Shown here piece by piece: positions 31,571-44,700 of a stretch of 64,000 nucleotides of DNA. The translations under genes and the position numbers were made by a program. How positions within the stretch are numbered: position 1 is the first letter of the stretch; each line of letters opens with the position of its first letter. Origin of the DNA: Fulvia fulva (lineage: Eukaryota; Ascomycota; Dothideomycetes; Mycosphaerellales; Mycosphaerellaceae); contig NC_063018.1 of assembly GCF_020509005.1 (NCBI RefSeq), forward strand, positions 868,001 through 932,000. Reading direction: 5' to 3'. Below the pieces are notes generated by a model that ran no database searches, was not told the DNA's origin, and was given only the letters and a program-made list of their open reading frames with translations.

Positions 31571-34033
31571 GTCGGGTTTAGGTATTATACTAACTAAGGA
31601 TCGTAAGATTATAATTAGGATATCTACTAGTCGCTAGGTCGCCGGTAGCCGCGAGACCGCTAGTAGTCTACCGACTAGCCTTCGTTCGGGTACCTTACTA
31701 GATTAGTTCGTAAAGGAGAGACCTAAATCTAGATCTCCCCCCTTCTCGTTTTCGAACTAATCTACCTAGCTATATTACCTAAAAGCTCGTATATCTAGCT
31801 CCTAGAATAACTATTACTTAGTCGATTAACCGTACCTAATAAAAATAGCTTCTTTATCCCGGTTTATTAACTTATCCTTTAGTAGCCCTTATAGATACGA
31901 TTTCGAGTCTACGTAAACGACTACTCTATAACCCTATACTCTTAGGTAATCTACCGTCGGTACCTTCCTAGTAAACGCTTCTTCCGGCGACAGTTAGACG
32001 CTATTAAGTAGCGGCCCGTTCGCTAGTAGGTTACGTATAACTACCTATACCTCTAGTACTTTAGGCTAGAATTCTACCGGTATTCCTAATTCTTCGAGTA
32101 TTACGCGGATCGTATTCTCCGATACTTAGATTAACCTTTCTACTACTCCATTTTATAGAGAGTTATAGGGATCCGTTATGTCGTACTAGATACTAGAACC
32201 CCTCTCCTACTCTTTTTAGATTATTAGTAGCTTAGGTATATATCGCTTCGTACCGCTCCTAGGCTATATTTATATACTTTCTCTATAGTTAGCCGCTATT
32301 ATTATAGTACTTACGGTACGTTAGATCTCTTCTTTAGTAGGATTACCTACTTCTTTCTTAAGAAGTTGTCTACGATCTCTAGCTAGTATTTAAAACCTAG
32401 TCTAGATGTCGTACCTTCGAAGGGTCCGTAGATATCGATAGATACGAGCGTAAGTCTCTCGTTCTTTTACTCTATAACTACGCCTTTAAACTTCCGTATA
32501 TTCGCGATTAAGTATACCTTATAGTAGTACTCTTCCGGGATAGGAATCGGGTCCTTCTTATCGCTTACCCTATAGATATTCCGGAGTGATCCTTTTCCTA
32601 GATATACAAATCTCCTATACTAAAGCTCCTACTAATCTTTGGTAGTTACCGCGGCTAGAGCTTCCTTATTAGGAATATTACCCGCTAGTAACATCTCTAG
32701 AGATATATCACCTACCTAGCTTAGTAATCCCGACCGATAAGTACTATTTAGGGAGTTAGATATCGAAGATACTACCGGTATTCCCCCCCCGTAATACTAT
32801 TCGTACGATAGGCTTTCTGCTCTTAGACTTAAGTATAAAGTTTAGAGGTTCGATATCGAATTACTTACTAAACTACCTCTACGAAACTAGATTAACTTCG
32901 AGATTAGGAATAAACAAGACTTTTTCTAGCGCAATTTGTTTCCCCGCTAGTCCTCCTATAGTTACTATTCCTTTATAGAAGGTATCTAGGTACCCCCTAC
33001 CGACTTTAATTACCTTCCTCCTCGCTAGTTTCCTAAGCGATCTAAATAGGGACTTATTATCAGTTATATATAAGGAGGTGTAGGAGTTAAGTAACTATTC
33101 GGAGGCCGGAAACTTACCTTTTACTTCGATAGTAGAATAAGCGACTTCGTCGTTATATATTTCCTCGGTATCGCTTTCTCGAGAGGTATAGGCTCGTCCG
33201 GCCTTTACCTTTGTCTTGTCCTTATTATCGGATTGGCTTTTCCTATCCTTCTATTATCTCCTAGACTTCTTTAGAGCGTTCTAGGCTTTCTTCTTTTTTA
33301 CGAACTCTTTTGCCGATTCTAGCTCTAGGTAGGATATAACTAGGTAGTTACCTTAATAGATAAAGTAGCCGCCTTTCCCCCCTTACCTCTAGGAGTATAT
33401 AGCGGTCTCGCCTTGACCTTCTTAGATTCGCGATTCGTAGGATTTAAGTAGGGCTATAGCGGATTCCTATCCTAGATTCGGCTAGGCTAGTATAGTATCT
33501 CTCGTACTCGTATAGACGTCCGGGAGGCTACTTAGTAGGAGCTTAAACCTTCGGACGGGATCCTTATAGTAGGTCTCCTTACTATCTATTTCGGCGATCT
33601 ATATAGATAGATTATCTAGATACGTCTACCCTTATCTAATTGTCTAGTCGTCCGGTAGCTTAAAAGATACTAGCTGTCTTATAAGTACTACCGCGTAGGC
33701 TTTTTAGACTTTTCTATATTTCTTCTATAGAAGTTTCAAGATTTCTTTTATATCTCGTATATCTAGGATCTCCTAGTTATCCTCCTTAGATAGGTATATA
33801 GAGATAGTATATCTCGCTAAACCGTTAGCCTTTAAAGTGTTCTTAGGTATAACGGAGTCCGGGAGGTTAGCCGATAAGTCGTCGATAACCTAGAAGACTT
33901 CCTAGCTTTCGAGATAGTCCCGTAGTATTACGAACTAGCGCTTCTAGTTCGTACGGGTAAGGGTAGGGCCTACCTTCCGGGGGCCCTCGTGACTCGTTAA
34001 GTCTTCTATAGCAAAGGTAGCCTTAGATATATA
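31571..34033 (-). pseudogene. Copia Gag, protease and integrase, RIP-inactivated
   Basis: Minus-strand translation from 34033: a Gag with DLSANLPDSVIPKNTLKANG near 33870-33830, a degraded zinc knuckle YFIYQGNYLVISY near 33370-33330 (Cys to Tyr), and a Copia protease region YITDNKSLFRSL near 33060. The integrase core shows VSIDIYGPFEG (about 32440) and NGVVERLI (about 32150). The C-terminal part has GYRVVVYVDSKSYL (about 31930-31890). Order and motifs identify Ty1/Copia. Stops are TAG at Gln/Trp positions. The downstream part continues at 24646. Confidence 0.82.
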
Positions 34034-35585
34034 TATATATTGTTTATTATGCTATTATAGAGCCTATTGGCCTATATAGCTATACTACCTACTTCTAGTT
34101 ATAAAGGGGAAACTCGTATTATAGAGTAAAAACCCCCTCTCCTCTCCTATACGTTCTTAACCTTACCTTCTTTCGTGTTTTCCTTATTAAGGGTATACTA
34201 GTATTATAGGCCTACCCTAATAACTACCCTATCTACACCCCCTTGACCTCCCGCCTCTTCTCTATCTACTCCTCCGTCTCGCTAGCTAGCGCGAACTGTT
34301 TAAGAAAGCCCTACTATAGTATCTACTATACTATCCGTCTTACGTCTCGCTTGTCCGTTACTATTGACTAGTAGTCGCGTCTTACTACCTTAGCTCTCTA
34401 CTAGCCTCGTCCTTCTACCTATTACGGGCACCGTAGTATTATATACTCCGGGTTCTATAACGGGTAGTTATACTAGTATACTAGGCTATATACGTCCGGG
34501 ACTTTCCTTCTATATAGGTAGGCCCTTAACCCGATATAGTCGGACCTAATCTATATCGCGATACTTACTTCGGCCCTTATTAGGTCACGGTAGAGTAGGT
34601 AGTTATGTCTCTAGAAGGGGCGTAAGGCTAGGGGTCCTCGATTTAGTAGGGGATTCTCTTTCTATTCCTATTCCTAAAGGCAGCCCACTACCTACTCTAC
34701 GAGGCTTTACGTCTTTACCTTGTTACCCTTTTTCCTCCGTACCTTTTCCTCCTCCTCCTTCCTCTCTAGCTACTCCTAGGTTCGCTTAACGACTTTAAAC
34801 GTACGTAGGTCGTCTTACTTTTAGCTTTAACGTACCCTAAGGCTAGGTAGTCGGTCGTACCTCCTAGCGATCTTCTCCGTAGAGTCCCGAATAGCTAATT
34901 ATACTAGATAATCCGCCGTCTTCCTAGCGTATTAGATCCTCATTCCCTTAATATAATGTTTAATCGGGGGGGACCCTATCTCTACCTCCGCTACTCTCGT
35001 TAGCGTTATCTTATAGGCTCCTAGTATCCGTCTAAGGTTCGCGGCCTACGTCCGGTTTAGGGGTCCCTCTATCCGCTTCGGGATCGGTTTGCCTACTCCT
35101 CCTATCCCCTATATCTAGGCCCTATAGAGCATTACTAGTTTTATAATCGTCTAATATATAATCCTTACCTTATTAAACGTAGCTCCCTATATTAACGTTA
35201 TAAGTCTAGTTATTATAGCCTCGTTAACCTAGGCTCTATTCTAGGCTCTCCTAATCTAGGAGTTCTAGCTAAGCTTAGGGTCTAGCTAGATTCCTAGGAC
35301 TTATAATTCGGGAGAGGGCTTCGTTACGTAACCCTAGATAGTTACCGTTAATTATATATTATAGTAGGTTCTTACCTTACTAAAGTAGATAAGCTAGTAC
35401 TTTTCCGAGGCGAAACGGGCGCCGTGTCGACGTGCCTATTCCTCGTATACCTCGTGTCTTTCTATAAGTAGCCGGTAGTTCTCTTCGGTCGTCGTTAACT
35501 AGGCTAGGATATTCGTATCGTCGACTAACCCCGAGGCCGAGGTTTATAGTAAGGTAAGTAGTAGGATTAGGTCCGCTATAAAGGG
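34034..35585 (-). mobile_element. LINE beta-related fragment K, 5'-truncated, RIP-mutated
   Basis: The 3' UTR and tail resemble LINE beta (34034-34220). ORF2 follows from a stop near 34224 up into RT, where LVDDTNILA (the FVDD motif) lies near 35525-35500. The 5' end falls inside RT at 35585. The 13-bp target duplication CCTTAGATATATA (34021-34033 and 35586-35598) rejoins the Copia leader. It is more diverged from copy 4 than copy 5 is, so it is a sub-family or an older copy. Confidence 0.85.
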
Positions 35586-36219
35586 CCTTAGATATATAGT
35601 AAGCTCTCCTACTTAACTACGGTAGTTAGAATAAGCTTAGACTCTCCGAGTCTATTAGTAGCGTTCCGTATAGACTCCCCGAGTCTATTAGTAGTATACC
35701 GTACGATTCCTAGTATAGGGTACGATACCCTACGTCGTACTTCCTAAGTATATCGATGTCCTATTAAGTAAACCCGGGCTTATAACCTATTAAATAGGTA
35801 TAGTATATATACGTATAGAAGTTAGGATAGGTAATAGGGAACGAGGAAGGACTAATATAGTATTTGACGGTATATAGTAGAATAGCTTTTAGTTATAAAG
35901 GTATTATATTCCCTAGGATTAGAGACGTAGTCTCTTATACCTATATAGGGGGAATCTAGATCTCTAGCCCCTACTCCTTTCCCGACGCCTTAGCGGTTTT
36001 ACCTACGTTTTACTATACGACGACGATCTCTATAGTAGTCTCGTACTAACGCTATACTAGTATCTCGACTAATACGACATACCTACCGACCTATATTCGT
36101 AATATACGTAAACAAAACGTAGATTAGTAAACTTAGACAATACTCCGGTATTATAAAGAGTTAGAGCTTTTACTTTACTACCTATACTAGTTATAGTACT
36201 AGTATATACTATATACTTT
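35586..36219 (-). other. Presumed 5' leader region of the Copia element
   Basis: This AT-rich, RIP-saturated stretch continues the Copia Gag after removal of LINE K. No further coding motif was seen. A direct repeat, ACTCTCCGAGTCTATTAGTA and a near copy with CCCCGAG, lies at about 35640-35690. It may hold the 5' LTR or leader of the Copia element, or part of the neighbouring Gypsy remnant; I cannot place the border. Confidence 0.4.
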
Positions 36220-36429
36220 CTATACGTTAGTTATAGATAGATCGATAGATTTGTCATTCCCCTGTTCTAGGACCCTATCCGGCCTATACAGGTATATATC
36301 TATTGTTATGTACAAAGGGAAACCCGAATAGGTGAAAACCCTTCCCGCCCCCGACTACTCCTTGTCTAGATTAGCTTTCCCTCTGAACGTACGTAGTCTA
36401 TGTCACTACCCCGTTAGCCCCCGCTCCTA

Positions 36430-39400
36430 GCCGGTCTCGTCGCGCTGCGTCGTGTCCTCTCTTCCTGCACTGCTCCTACTAGGCGGTACTGTTCTAGCCA
36501 GCCCTTCTCTAGTATCCAGTTCGTAATGCGCCGTAGGTCTTCAGCGTTGTTAAGAAGTGCCCCAATCGTCCGGTTCCTCGCCTTTGCCATCTACTCCCCC
36601 CTTCCTAGCGACCACCTCGGACAGACGAGGAGTGCGTACCGTACGTTCTGGGAGCGATAGCCGCAGGGGCAGCTAGTATTCGTGTATCCTGGAACCTTCC
36701 TCCATAATAGGTACCCCTGGAGGCCGATGTGTTCGCTTCGCAGTTGGGTTGCTATGCTACTCTGTGCCCTCGTAAGGCGGTAGTGGATGAGCTTCGGGGG
36801 GTGCTTGACCGCGGATTTTGTAGCTGACCATTCCTTAGGTTGTCCCGCTGGCTGAGGGCGTCCACTATGCCCTACAACCTGGTTGTTCCACCTCTCTTTC
36901 TATAGTTGCTCTACAAACGATTTCTCGCCTTCCTATTGTGTTGCTAGCTGTTCGTCCCTTGCCCGGTAGTTCGGCTCGTTTCCGGGTCGAATGCCCTTAT
37001 GCGCTGGTACTGATTCGCGGGCCCTTACGACTGCACTGGCGATGACCTTCTGTACTGGGTACTGTGCCGACTTGCCTAAGTAGGAGGTCCGTAGTCCCTG
37101 GATGTATAGGTCGATCGGCGGTATAGCGGTCTCGTGCTTAAGCATCCTCGTTAGTGTCGACTTATATGCCCCGGTGACCTTCCTTAGGCAGTGACTGCCG
37201 GAAGTCCGCCCCCCATGTGGACGCAGTGAGCCTCTGGCATGATGCCATATTCTGTTCAGCTTTCCGTAATATTGCCTATACGTGCTTCCTCCACCGTAGC
37301 GCCGGGTCCACCTATAGTCCGAGGATCCTGAGCTGATTTGCCGGGTTAGTCGTGTGCCCCTGTATCTGGATAGAAGCTTGCATATTGTGGAACCGTGGCC
37401 GGCGCGTAAAGTGTATCAGATTGTACTTTTCTGGGGCAAACCGAGCCCCGTGCCTCCTAGCCTAGTCCTCGTAGATCTTGTGCTTCTCTTCTAGTAGCCT
37501 ACAGTTCTCCTCAGTCGAGGAAGACCACGCTAGGATGTTTGTGTCGTCTACGAAGCCGCTCGTAGCGGTGTTCTGGGATTCTAGGGCTGGGAGCAGCGTC
37601 GCCATAAAGAAGAGGAACAGAATAGGTGCTAGCGTTAAGCCTTACGGGATTCCAGTATAGACTGCTTGAAATGGGCTTCTGTACTGGCCGACCAGGATCG
37701 ACGTACTGCGGTTTTGGAGGTAGGACCGTACGAAGTTGACAAGCTACTCAGGGAGTCCTTTCGACCTTAGGATGTAGAGAAGCCGCGGGTGTGACACGTA
37801 GTCGAAGGCTCCCGATATGTCTAGGCTAAGTAAGGAAGCCACCTTGTCCCTATTCTTATACCAGATGGCCTTTACCTAAGAGGTGATAAGTTCCATCGCG
37901 GATAGCGTCGATCGCTATGGGCGCGCACCTATCTGGGTGTCCGGGAGTAGGGAGTGTTCCTCTGCCGCCTCGGAGAGTCTCGTTGTAACTAGCTTCTCAA
38001 GCGCCTTCCCAAGAGTGTTAAGGAGCGCAATTGGGCGGTACGACTTCACCTGCGTATAGTCTTCCTTCTGCGGCTTGCGTAGGACCACTGTCGTCGATTG
38101 TTTAAAAGCTATCGGGTGGTATCCGGTCTATAGGCAGGCGTTGAAGATCGCTACAACTGCTAGGGCTAGTTGATCTCTACACTTCCTTAGTAGCTCGTTT
38201 GGGATCCCATCCGGCCCCGGGGCTTTCTTCGCCGGCAACTTCCTTAGCACAGCGGTAACTTCTCCCTCGGACACCTCCTGTTGGACCGCGATGCTAGGGG
38301 CTAGGGGAGTAGAGCTGTTTATGTCGCTTAGATCAGCCTCGACTGGGGGTGGGAAGAACTTGCTAGCCAGTAGACGCGCCTTGGCCTCGGGGTCGCTAAC
38401 CGGGCCACTAGGCGATTGTAGCGCTAGGATAGAGAAGGAGGGGCCCTGTGTAGGGTCCTGTCGGGCCCATTTCGCTAGCTTCCACATCCTCTCTGGCTTG
38501 CCGGCGATTTCTTCCACTGTGGCCCTCCAGCCGACTGCTTTCTCCCTCCGTATTATGGCTTTCTTCTGTTGGCATGCCTCCCTGTATACGTTCCAGGCCT
38601 CCTCGCTATGGCTGCTCGTCCACACCCGGCGGGCTCTCCTTGCTTCTCTTACTACCGCAGTGCACTCCGGCGTCTAGTATGGTTTGGACCATGTCGTTGG
38701 TTGGGCAAGCGGAACGTGAAGTGAGGTCGCTTTTCTTATTTCGTCTGTCAACCCCTGGACTACTTCGTCTATCTCGTCTTTACTGTTGTATTGCTGCTAC
38801 GCGATCTGGACTAGCCTCTTAGAGTCATCGAGGTACGCCTGGATGTTGGCCTAGTGGGCCTTTCCCTAGTTTAGCTTAGGGGTTCTCGCTAGTATACGTT
38901 ATATCTATATCGTAATAGAGGTCCTGACTAGTATATAGTCTAACGACGTCTCGAGTTTATATTCGATCCTATAGTAGGTTACCGTATAGTAGTAGCTATC
39001 TATATATAAGGCTTTCCTAGGAAGGGTGGTATATATTAAAGTCTCCTACTACGATATAGCACCCTTGTCTCTTAAGCGCACTGTCTAGGTGTCTATAGAC
39101 CCCTAGGTTACGGCTAGACCTCGAGGCTAGCGGTTGTATATATAGGTTGTATATCTAGGTACTACCTACGTAGAGGGAGGTAATATCGCCCCCGCCTTCT
39201 TCGTCTACGTAGTACACTACCTCCCAGTCGGATTCTAGTATATCCTTACTAATATAGAAGCACGTGCGGGGTCTGCCGTCGCCTCGTAGGCATGTCGTGT
39301 AGCCTAGTGACTTGCAGGTCGTTAGTCTCTTATAGTGCGGGTTAATCTATAGCTCCTAGATTGTAAGGATGTGGTGGACGCGCGGGTCCGCCTCGTGTAG

Positions 39401-39481
39401 GAAATGGTTCTGGACTATATCCTTGCTATAGTTGACGTTATACTGGATGATGCTAAGCGTGTCGAGGCTAGTCATCGGCAT
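36430..39481 (-). pseudogene. LINE alpha copy 2 ORF2 (APE endonuclease and RT), stops and a deletion
   Basis: It starts at ATG 39479-39481 or 39473-39475 (MPMTSLDTLSIIQYNVNYSK). Endonuclease sits in 38900-39480, including the heavily mutated patch. An open stretch of 165 codons (38128-38625) carries KKAIIRREKAVGWRATV and AKKAPGPDGIPNELL, the entry to RT. GFVDDTNIL lies at about 37560-37535. TAGs interrupt the rest, and a deletion of about 122 bp near 37190 shifts the frame. The end near 36430 is approximate. It cannot encode a working enzyme. Confidence 0.8.
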
Positions 39482-40550
39482 CGACAATCATTTCCTCTAT
39501 ATCGTCCTGTGTCCTACTGCCCTGTACGTCCTAGTCTACGCCTATCGGCTGTGTACTAAAGGGGAGCCGGGCCTAGTTAGATTCCCTCGCCGCAGCTAGC
39601 AGAGCACGTGGCCTCCCGTACGCCCTAGGCTACGTATCCTTTACATCGTTCTCGGCCCTAGGGCGCTTGTGCCCGACCGCCGCTAGTTGGTTCCGGTGTG
39701 GGCTAGCCTTACGGTCGCCGTAGAATCTTAGGGCGACGGTTCTGTTTGTGATTGCCTTGTTTTTCGCTAGTTTCCGCTATAGGCATTCCGTACTATACGA
39801 TAGGTGGTGCCCCGGACAGTTCGCGCACCGTCTCGTAGTCGATGTACAGTCCCTAGACATATAGTCTCCTGTATAGTTCGAGTAGGCCTGCTTGTTTGTG
39901 CACGTGTAGGTTTGGTGTCTATACTATTAGCATTTGAAGCATTGGAGGACACGAAAGGATAAGGAGTGCTTTTCTACTGTCTTGAGGCTATATTGCTAGA
40001 CCAGGCCTTGTTCTATCGCTAGATCCGCCGCTTTCGCGTCTTGTAGCTATACTATTAGCGCCGAGGCCTTCTTGCCTTCTAGCCATTTCCTATAGAGCCA
40101 AGTCGCCTTCTAGATTGGAGAGTTAAGAGTGACCGGGTTGTCCTCTTAGAGAGCGCGTAGGTGACCCTGGTTGGTTAGGTCAAACTCCTTAGGCATGTCG
40201 TGGACTAGGATCGTGAATTGTTTCGTTAAGACCTTCGCTAATGCCGCAACCTTAGATGCCCACTATAGCTGTGCCTCTAGGTGCCTCCTAGCAGTAGCAG
40301 AGCTAGTATAGATCTGTAGAGTGCCGTTAGACTGTTAGTTCACTACGACCACCCCTAGTTGGTTGATTCGTTAGGCGAGCTCCTTGTTCGATAGCTTCGT
40401 AACTTCGGCCTGGTCTTCCTTTGCTATAATGCGGATCGTAACTGCATCGTGCGTTAGGCGGGGGCCTGGTATCGATGCCGCGACCGATGCCTAGCTATAG
40501 GGGTGTTGATTCCGGGTGGCCTTGCTAATCGCCTAGGACGTCGTCCTCAT
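39468..40550 (-). pseudogene. LINE alpha copy 2 ORF1 (Gag-like, zinc knuckles)
   Basis: The frame from ATG 40548-40550 (MRTTS) to TAG 39468 has several internal TAGs. FTILVHDMPKEFDLTNQGHL is readable near 40215-40155. Knuckle residues lie between about 39935 and 39780: CFKC, RDCTSTTRRC, and CANCPGHHLSYSTEC, the last matching the third knuckle of LINE beta ORF1. The stop overlaps ORF2 as ATGACTAG. Confidence 0.75.
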
Positions 40551-41788
40551 TTCTTGTTGCCCTCGGTGATACGACAGTACAAGCGCCGTGCGTAGCTAAG
40601 TGATCATTACCTGTAGAGACCGGTAAGGGAGCTAATCGTTAGTTTCTATGCTTTTTGCGTCCTCTATAAGTTGCTACCAGTTGTCTTGGGGGGGCTTCGC
40701 CTATAGGGCCGTAGGCGCCGTTAGTACCGTAGCCTGGGCTACCATTGCCTAGGAGTTGCCTAATGTAGCTAGGCACCTCCGCGGCGTTTGGAGCTGAAGA
40801 AACAGGGTGAAGAGAGCTTCAAGCTGTCCAGATTGAATGAGGTAGAACTCCCTTAGTCCTAGGGGCAGTGGCCTGCTTTTTATATCGTTGGAATGGCCTT
40901 GATAAGAGCTTTCGAATGTGTCGTGTTTTGGCGCAGAGATCGATGATTCCTATTCAACGTTAATAGAAGGATTTAATAGTTACTATACGTTAGTTATATA
41001 TATATAGGCGTATAGGTATTACCCTTAGCTATTACTACGTATAGGTACTCCTCCTCTTATATATATATCTTATATCCGTGTTCGTTTTCGTAATAAGTAT
41101 ATTTATATACTACTCCTTTAACGCGACTATATTAAGGAGCTAGATATTTCCCGAAGGCGGAGCTTCGATCTATAAGGCGGGTACGTCGGTTATAGCGTTA
41201 AGAGCTACCGGTGTCTCTCTATTAACGTTACTAACCTTCTACTTTCTACGTAAGTTATAAAGGATATATATTAGGACTCGGCTAGTATAATCTAGCTCGC
41301 GGTAACGGAAGTAGCGACCTTACTAGCGAAGTTAGTTACGTAGAGCCTTATTAAGCTTAGGTAGGTTACCGTACTTACGGGGGATAATACAGACGGCTAG
41401 ACCCTAGGGTTGCTTATTATTACGTATAGGTATAACTATAAGGGTGTTGTTCGTATTAGCTATAGCGGTAGGTATATAGGTCTATCCTAGTAGAGGTAGC
41501 TGACCTTAGCCTCCTCGGCGATTACTAGCGTTATCCTTATCCTTATTACTCCTACTATATATCTACTTAACCGTATTATAAGCTTCCTCTTTATCCTTTA
41601 CTATACGGTAGAACTCGCTAAAGGACCCTATAAGCTAGTAATTCTCTATCTTCTTTATCTAGAACTCGTTTAAGCTAACCTATAGCTCGTAAGTTATTAG
41701 TAGCTTTCCTACTTTAGCTAAGAGACGGCGATATTTAATAATATACTCTATAAAGGCCTAGTTCTTCTACTACCGTAACTAATATAGA

Positions 41789-44700
41789 TAGATAGATAGA
41801 TGTTTTATTAAGCTGTTATAGTGCCCTTTGGCCTATATAGCTATACTATCTTGTTTTTGTATATATAGAGGGGAAATTGTATTAGTAAAAACCCCTCCTC
41901 CTTCCCGCCTGTCTTTTCCTCCTAGTTGTCGTCTTAAATTTCCCTTATTAGGGGTACGCTAGTGTTATAGGCCTGCCCTAATAACTACCCTATCTACAAC
42001 CCCCCTCGCTTCCGCCTCTTATCTATCTACTCCTCCGTCTCGCTCGCGAGGCTAAACTACTAGAGGTATCCCTACTATAGTATCTACCGAGAGATTCGGC
42101 GAATGTTGCCTTTGTCCCTAATAATTGACTTATAGTCTCTCCTTCCCGCTTAGTGCCTCCAATTTCCCCTACCTCTCGCCTACTACGGGCATCGTAGTAG
42201 CATATATTCTAGGTTTTACAATAGGTAGCCACACTGGTAGGCTGGGCTATAGATGTCTAGTGCGCGTCTCCTGAATAGGTAGGCCCTTAATCTAATGTGT
42301 TCGGACCTGATTTGGATCGCTATGCTTACTTCGGCCCTTGTTAGGTCCCTATATAGCTAGTAATTATGTCTCTAGAAGGCTCGGAGCGCTATCGGGCCTA
42401 TTATCTTAGGGGGCTTCCTTTTCTAGTCCTACTCCTATAGGTAGCTCGCTATCTATTCCGCTAGGCTTTAGGTCTTAGCCTTGCTCCCGCCGGCCTAGCG
42501 AGTCCTACGCTCCTCCTCCTTTCGTACTAGCTATTCGGTACTTGTCTATACGGCCGTAAAGGTAGTAATGTCATCCTCTTTTTAGCTTGTCCTATGTCCT
42601 ACCCCTCTCCGGTAGCGGCTTTCTATCTTATTCTTTGCCTCCTAGATCGTAGTTTATACTAGGTAACCTATTGTCTTTACCGCGTATTAAATTCTTATTC
42701 CCCGGATGTACTAGCCGATTAGTAGTATTCCTGTCTCTATTTCTACCGTGCTTATTAACGTTGTCTTATATACGCCTAGTACCCTACGTAGGTTACCTAC
42801 CTATGTCCTATTTAAGGGTTGCTCTATCCGTTTCGGGATCGGCTTGCCTACGCCTCCTATTCCCTAAATATGTGCCCCGTATAATATAGCTAGTCTAACG
42901 ATCGCCTTATATATTACTCTTGCCTTATCGAATGTTGCTCCCTATATAGATGCCGTAAGCCTCTTTATCGAGGCTTTATTAACTTACGCTCGACTCTAGG
43001 CTTTCTTAATCTATACATTCTAGCTTAGCTTCGGGTCGAGCTAGATCCCTAGTACTCGTAGCTCCGCTAATAGCTTAGTCTCGTAGCCTTAGATTCTTAC
43101 CGCCGCCTTTATATTAAAGTGTATTCTCGCTTTACTAAAGTGTATAAGTTAGTACTTTTTAGGGGCGAACCGGGCACTATACTTCTTTGCCTACTCCTCG
43201 CATTTCTTGTGCCTATCTTTAAGGAGGCGACAGTTCTCTTCTGTCGAGTCTGACTAGGCTAGGATGTTTATATCGTCTACGAACCCCGATACTAAGGTTT
43301 ACGGAGAGGTGAGTAGGGGAATTAGATCCGACATAAATATTAGAAATAGGATAGGGGAGAGAGTAGATCCCTAAGGTATTCTAGTCTCTACCTTTACCGG
43401 GTCGGACGTATACCCTCCTAGGACTAGGTATGTCGTCCGTTCCTAGAGAAAGGAGTAGACGAACGTCGTTACCTACTAGGGGATGCCTTTCTACTATAGG
43501 ATATATATTAGCCTTTAGTATAAGATATTATCGAAGGCCCCTACGATGTCGAGGGATAGTAAGGACGCCGCTCGGTTCCTACCGTAGTGCTAGAGGGTCT
43601 AAATTTGCTCCGTAATTAGCTCTATTACTATTAGTATCGATCGCTAGCTTCTTCCCCCTATCTATATTACTAGGAGTACGTAGTTGTCCTCGGTAAGCTA
43701 CGTAAGTCTCTAGGCTACTATCTTTTCTAGGACCTTCCCTATCGTATTTAGAAGTACTATTGGTCTGTACGACTTGGGCTAAGTATAGTCTTCCTTCTAT
43801 AGCTTACGTAGCACTACTATTATAGACTCTCTATACGGCTTCGGGTGATACCCTAGCCGTAGGCACGCGGTAAATAGGTTTATAAGGCTCGGCGCGATCT
43901 CTTCTCTATACTCTTTTAGTAGTACGTTTAGTATCCTGTCTAGGCCTAGGGCTTTTCGTCCTTTTAGCTTACTTATAACTCCTGTTACTATATTAGAGCT
44001 AACCGCCTAATCTATGTCTAGGGGTTCCGGGTATATACTCGGGTCGATGTCCGTAAGGTCTACCTCTACTTACGTCGAAAAGAAATAGTCGGCTAACGCT
44101 TTTGCCTTGCCCCGGGGCGTAGCCTAGGCAATCCCTTCGCGGTCTACGATTAGGGGGAAGTGAGGGGCTTGTTACTCTTCCGGTAGTCGTGCCTATTTAG
44201 TAAGTCTCTATATCTATTCCGGGTTTTCTATAACGAGCCCGATCGTTACTCTCTAGTCCTATAGCTTATCGCGTCTTATCTATGCCTTCTTCTCTTATGT
44301 CGCGTAATAGTATTGCTCCTACGTCTCTTAGGTATGCTCCTTCGTCTACTATCGCCTTGCCCTTCTAGCCTCCCTTACCTTCGTAGAGCATTTAGGGGTC
44401 TAGAAGGCCTTCTACTACGTTAAGGGCCGGAGTAACGGCGTATATTGTTCCGCTACTTACTACATAACCGAGGTAATCTATTCCGCTACTTGACCTAGCT
44501 AAGCTGTCGTCTCGAGTTCTCTATACTATAGTAGGTTCGCTATTAGGAAGCCTCTTATATCGTCCTAGCGTGCCTTCTTCTAGTTACGGCGTAGTTCGTT
44601 TACTAGCTCCTCTATCGCCTTTACCCCTAGCGTCGTTTAGATAGGGATATAGTCTAAGGAGGCTTCTAGCGCGTAGTTCGGTCGGCATTAGACTAGTCTC

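Larger units (their letters stand above)
11340..36219 (-). mobile_element. Ty1/Copia element J, old, RIP-saturated, fragmented by five insertions
   Basis: Pieces at 11340-11931, 18069-19276, 24235-24646, 31571-34033 and 35586-36219 read in one order on the minus strand: Gag, protease, integrase, linker, RT, RNase H. That is the Copia gene order. Target duplications of B (TGAAC), C (GTCGG) and LINE K (13 bp) rejoin the pieces exactly. The junction at LINE alpha copy 1 is inferred from domain order only. Terminal repeats were not proven. The 5' boundary near 36219 is uncertain and the 3' boundary near 11340 is set by the LINE 3 junction. Confidence 0.8.
36236..40982 (-). mobile_element. LINE alpha copy 2, full length, patchily RIP-mutated
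   Basis: A 4.75-kb element with a 16-bp target duplication CTATACGTTAGTTATA (36220-36235 and 40983-40998) and an ATCT-type tail at 36236-36250. It is the most complete copy of this family, with 38 bp of 5' sequence that copy 1 lacks. About 122 bp present in copy 1 (about 23160-23281) is missing here at about 37190. Most of 36236-38870 keeps CA/TG, but 38880-39230 is saturated with RIP-type changes. The remainder is intermediate. Confidence 0.9.

Noticed and set aside
35640..35700. Direct repeat of about 30 bp in the Copia leader
   Set aside because: Only two copies; could be an LTR or leader repeat but no function can be supported.
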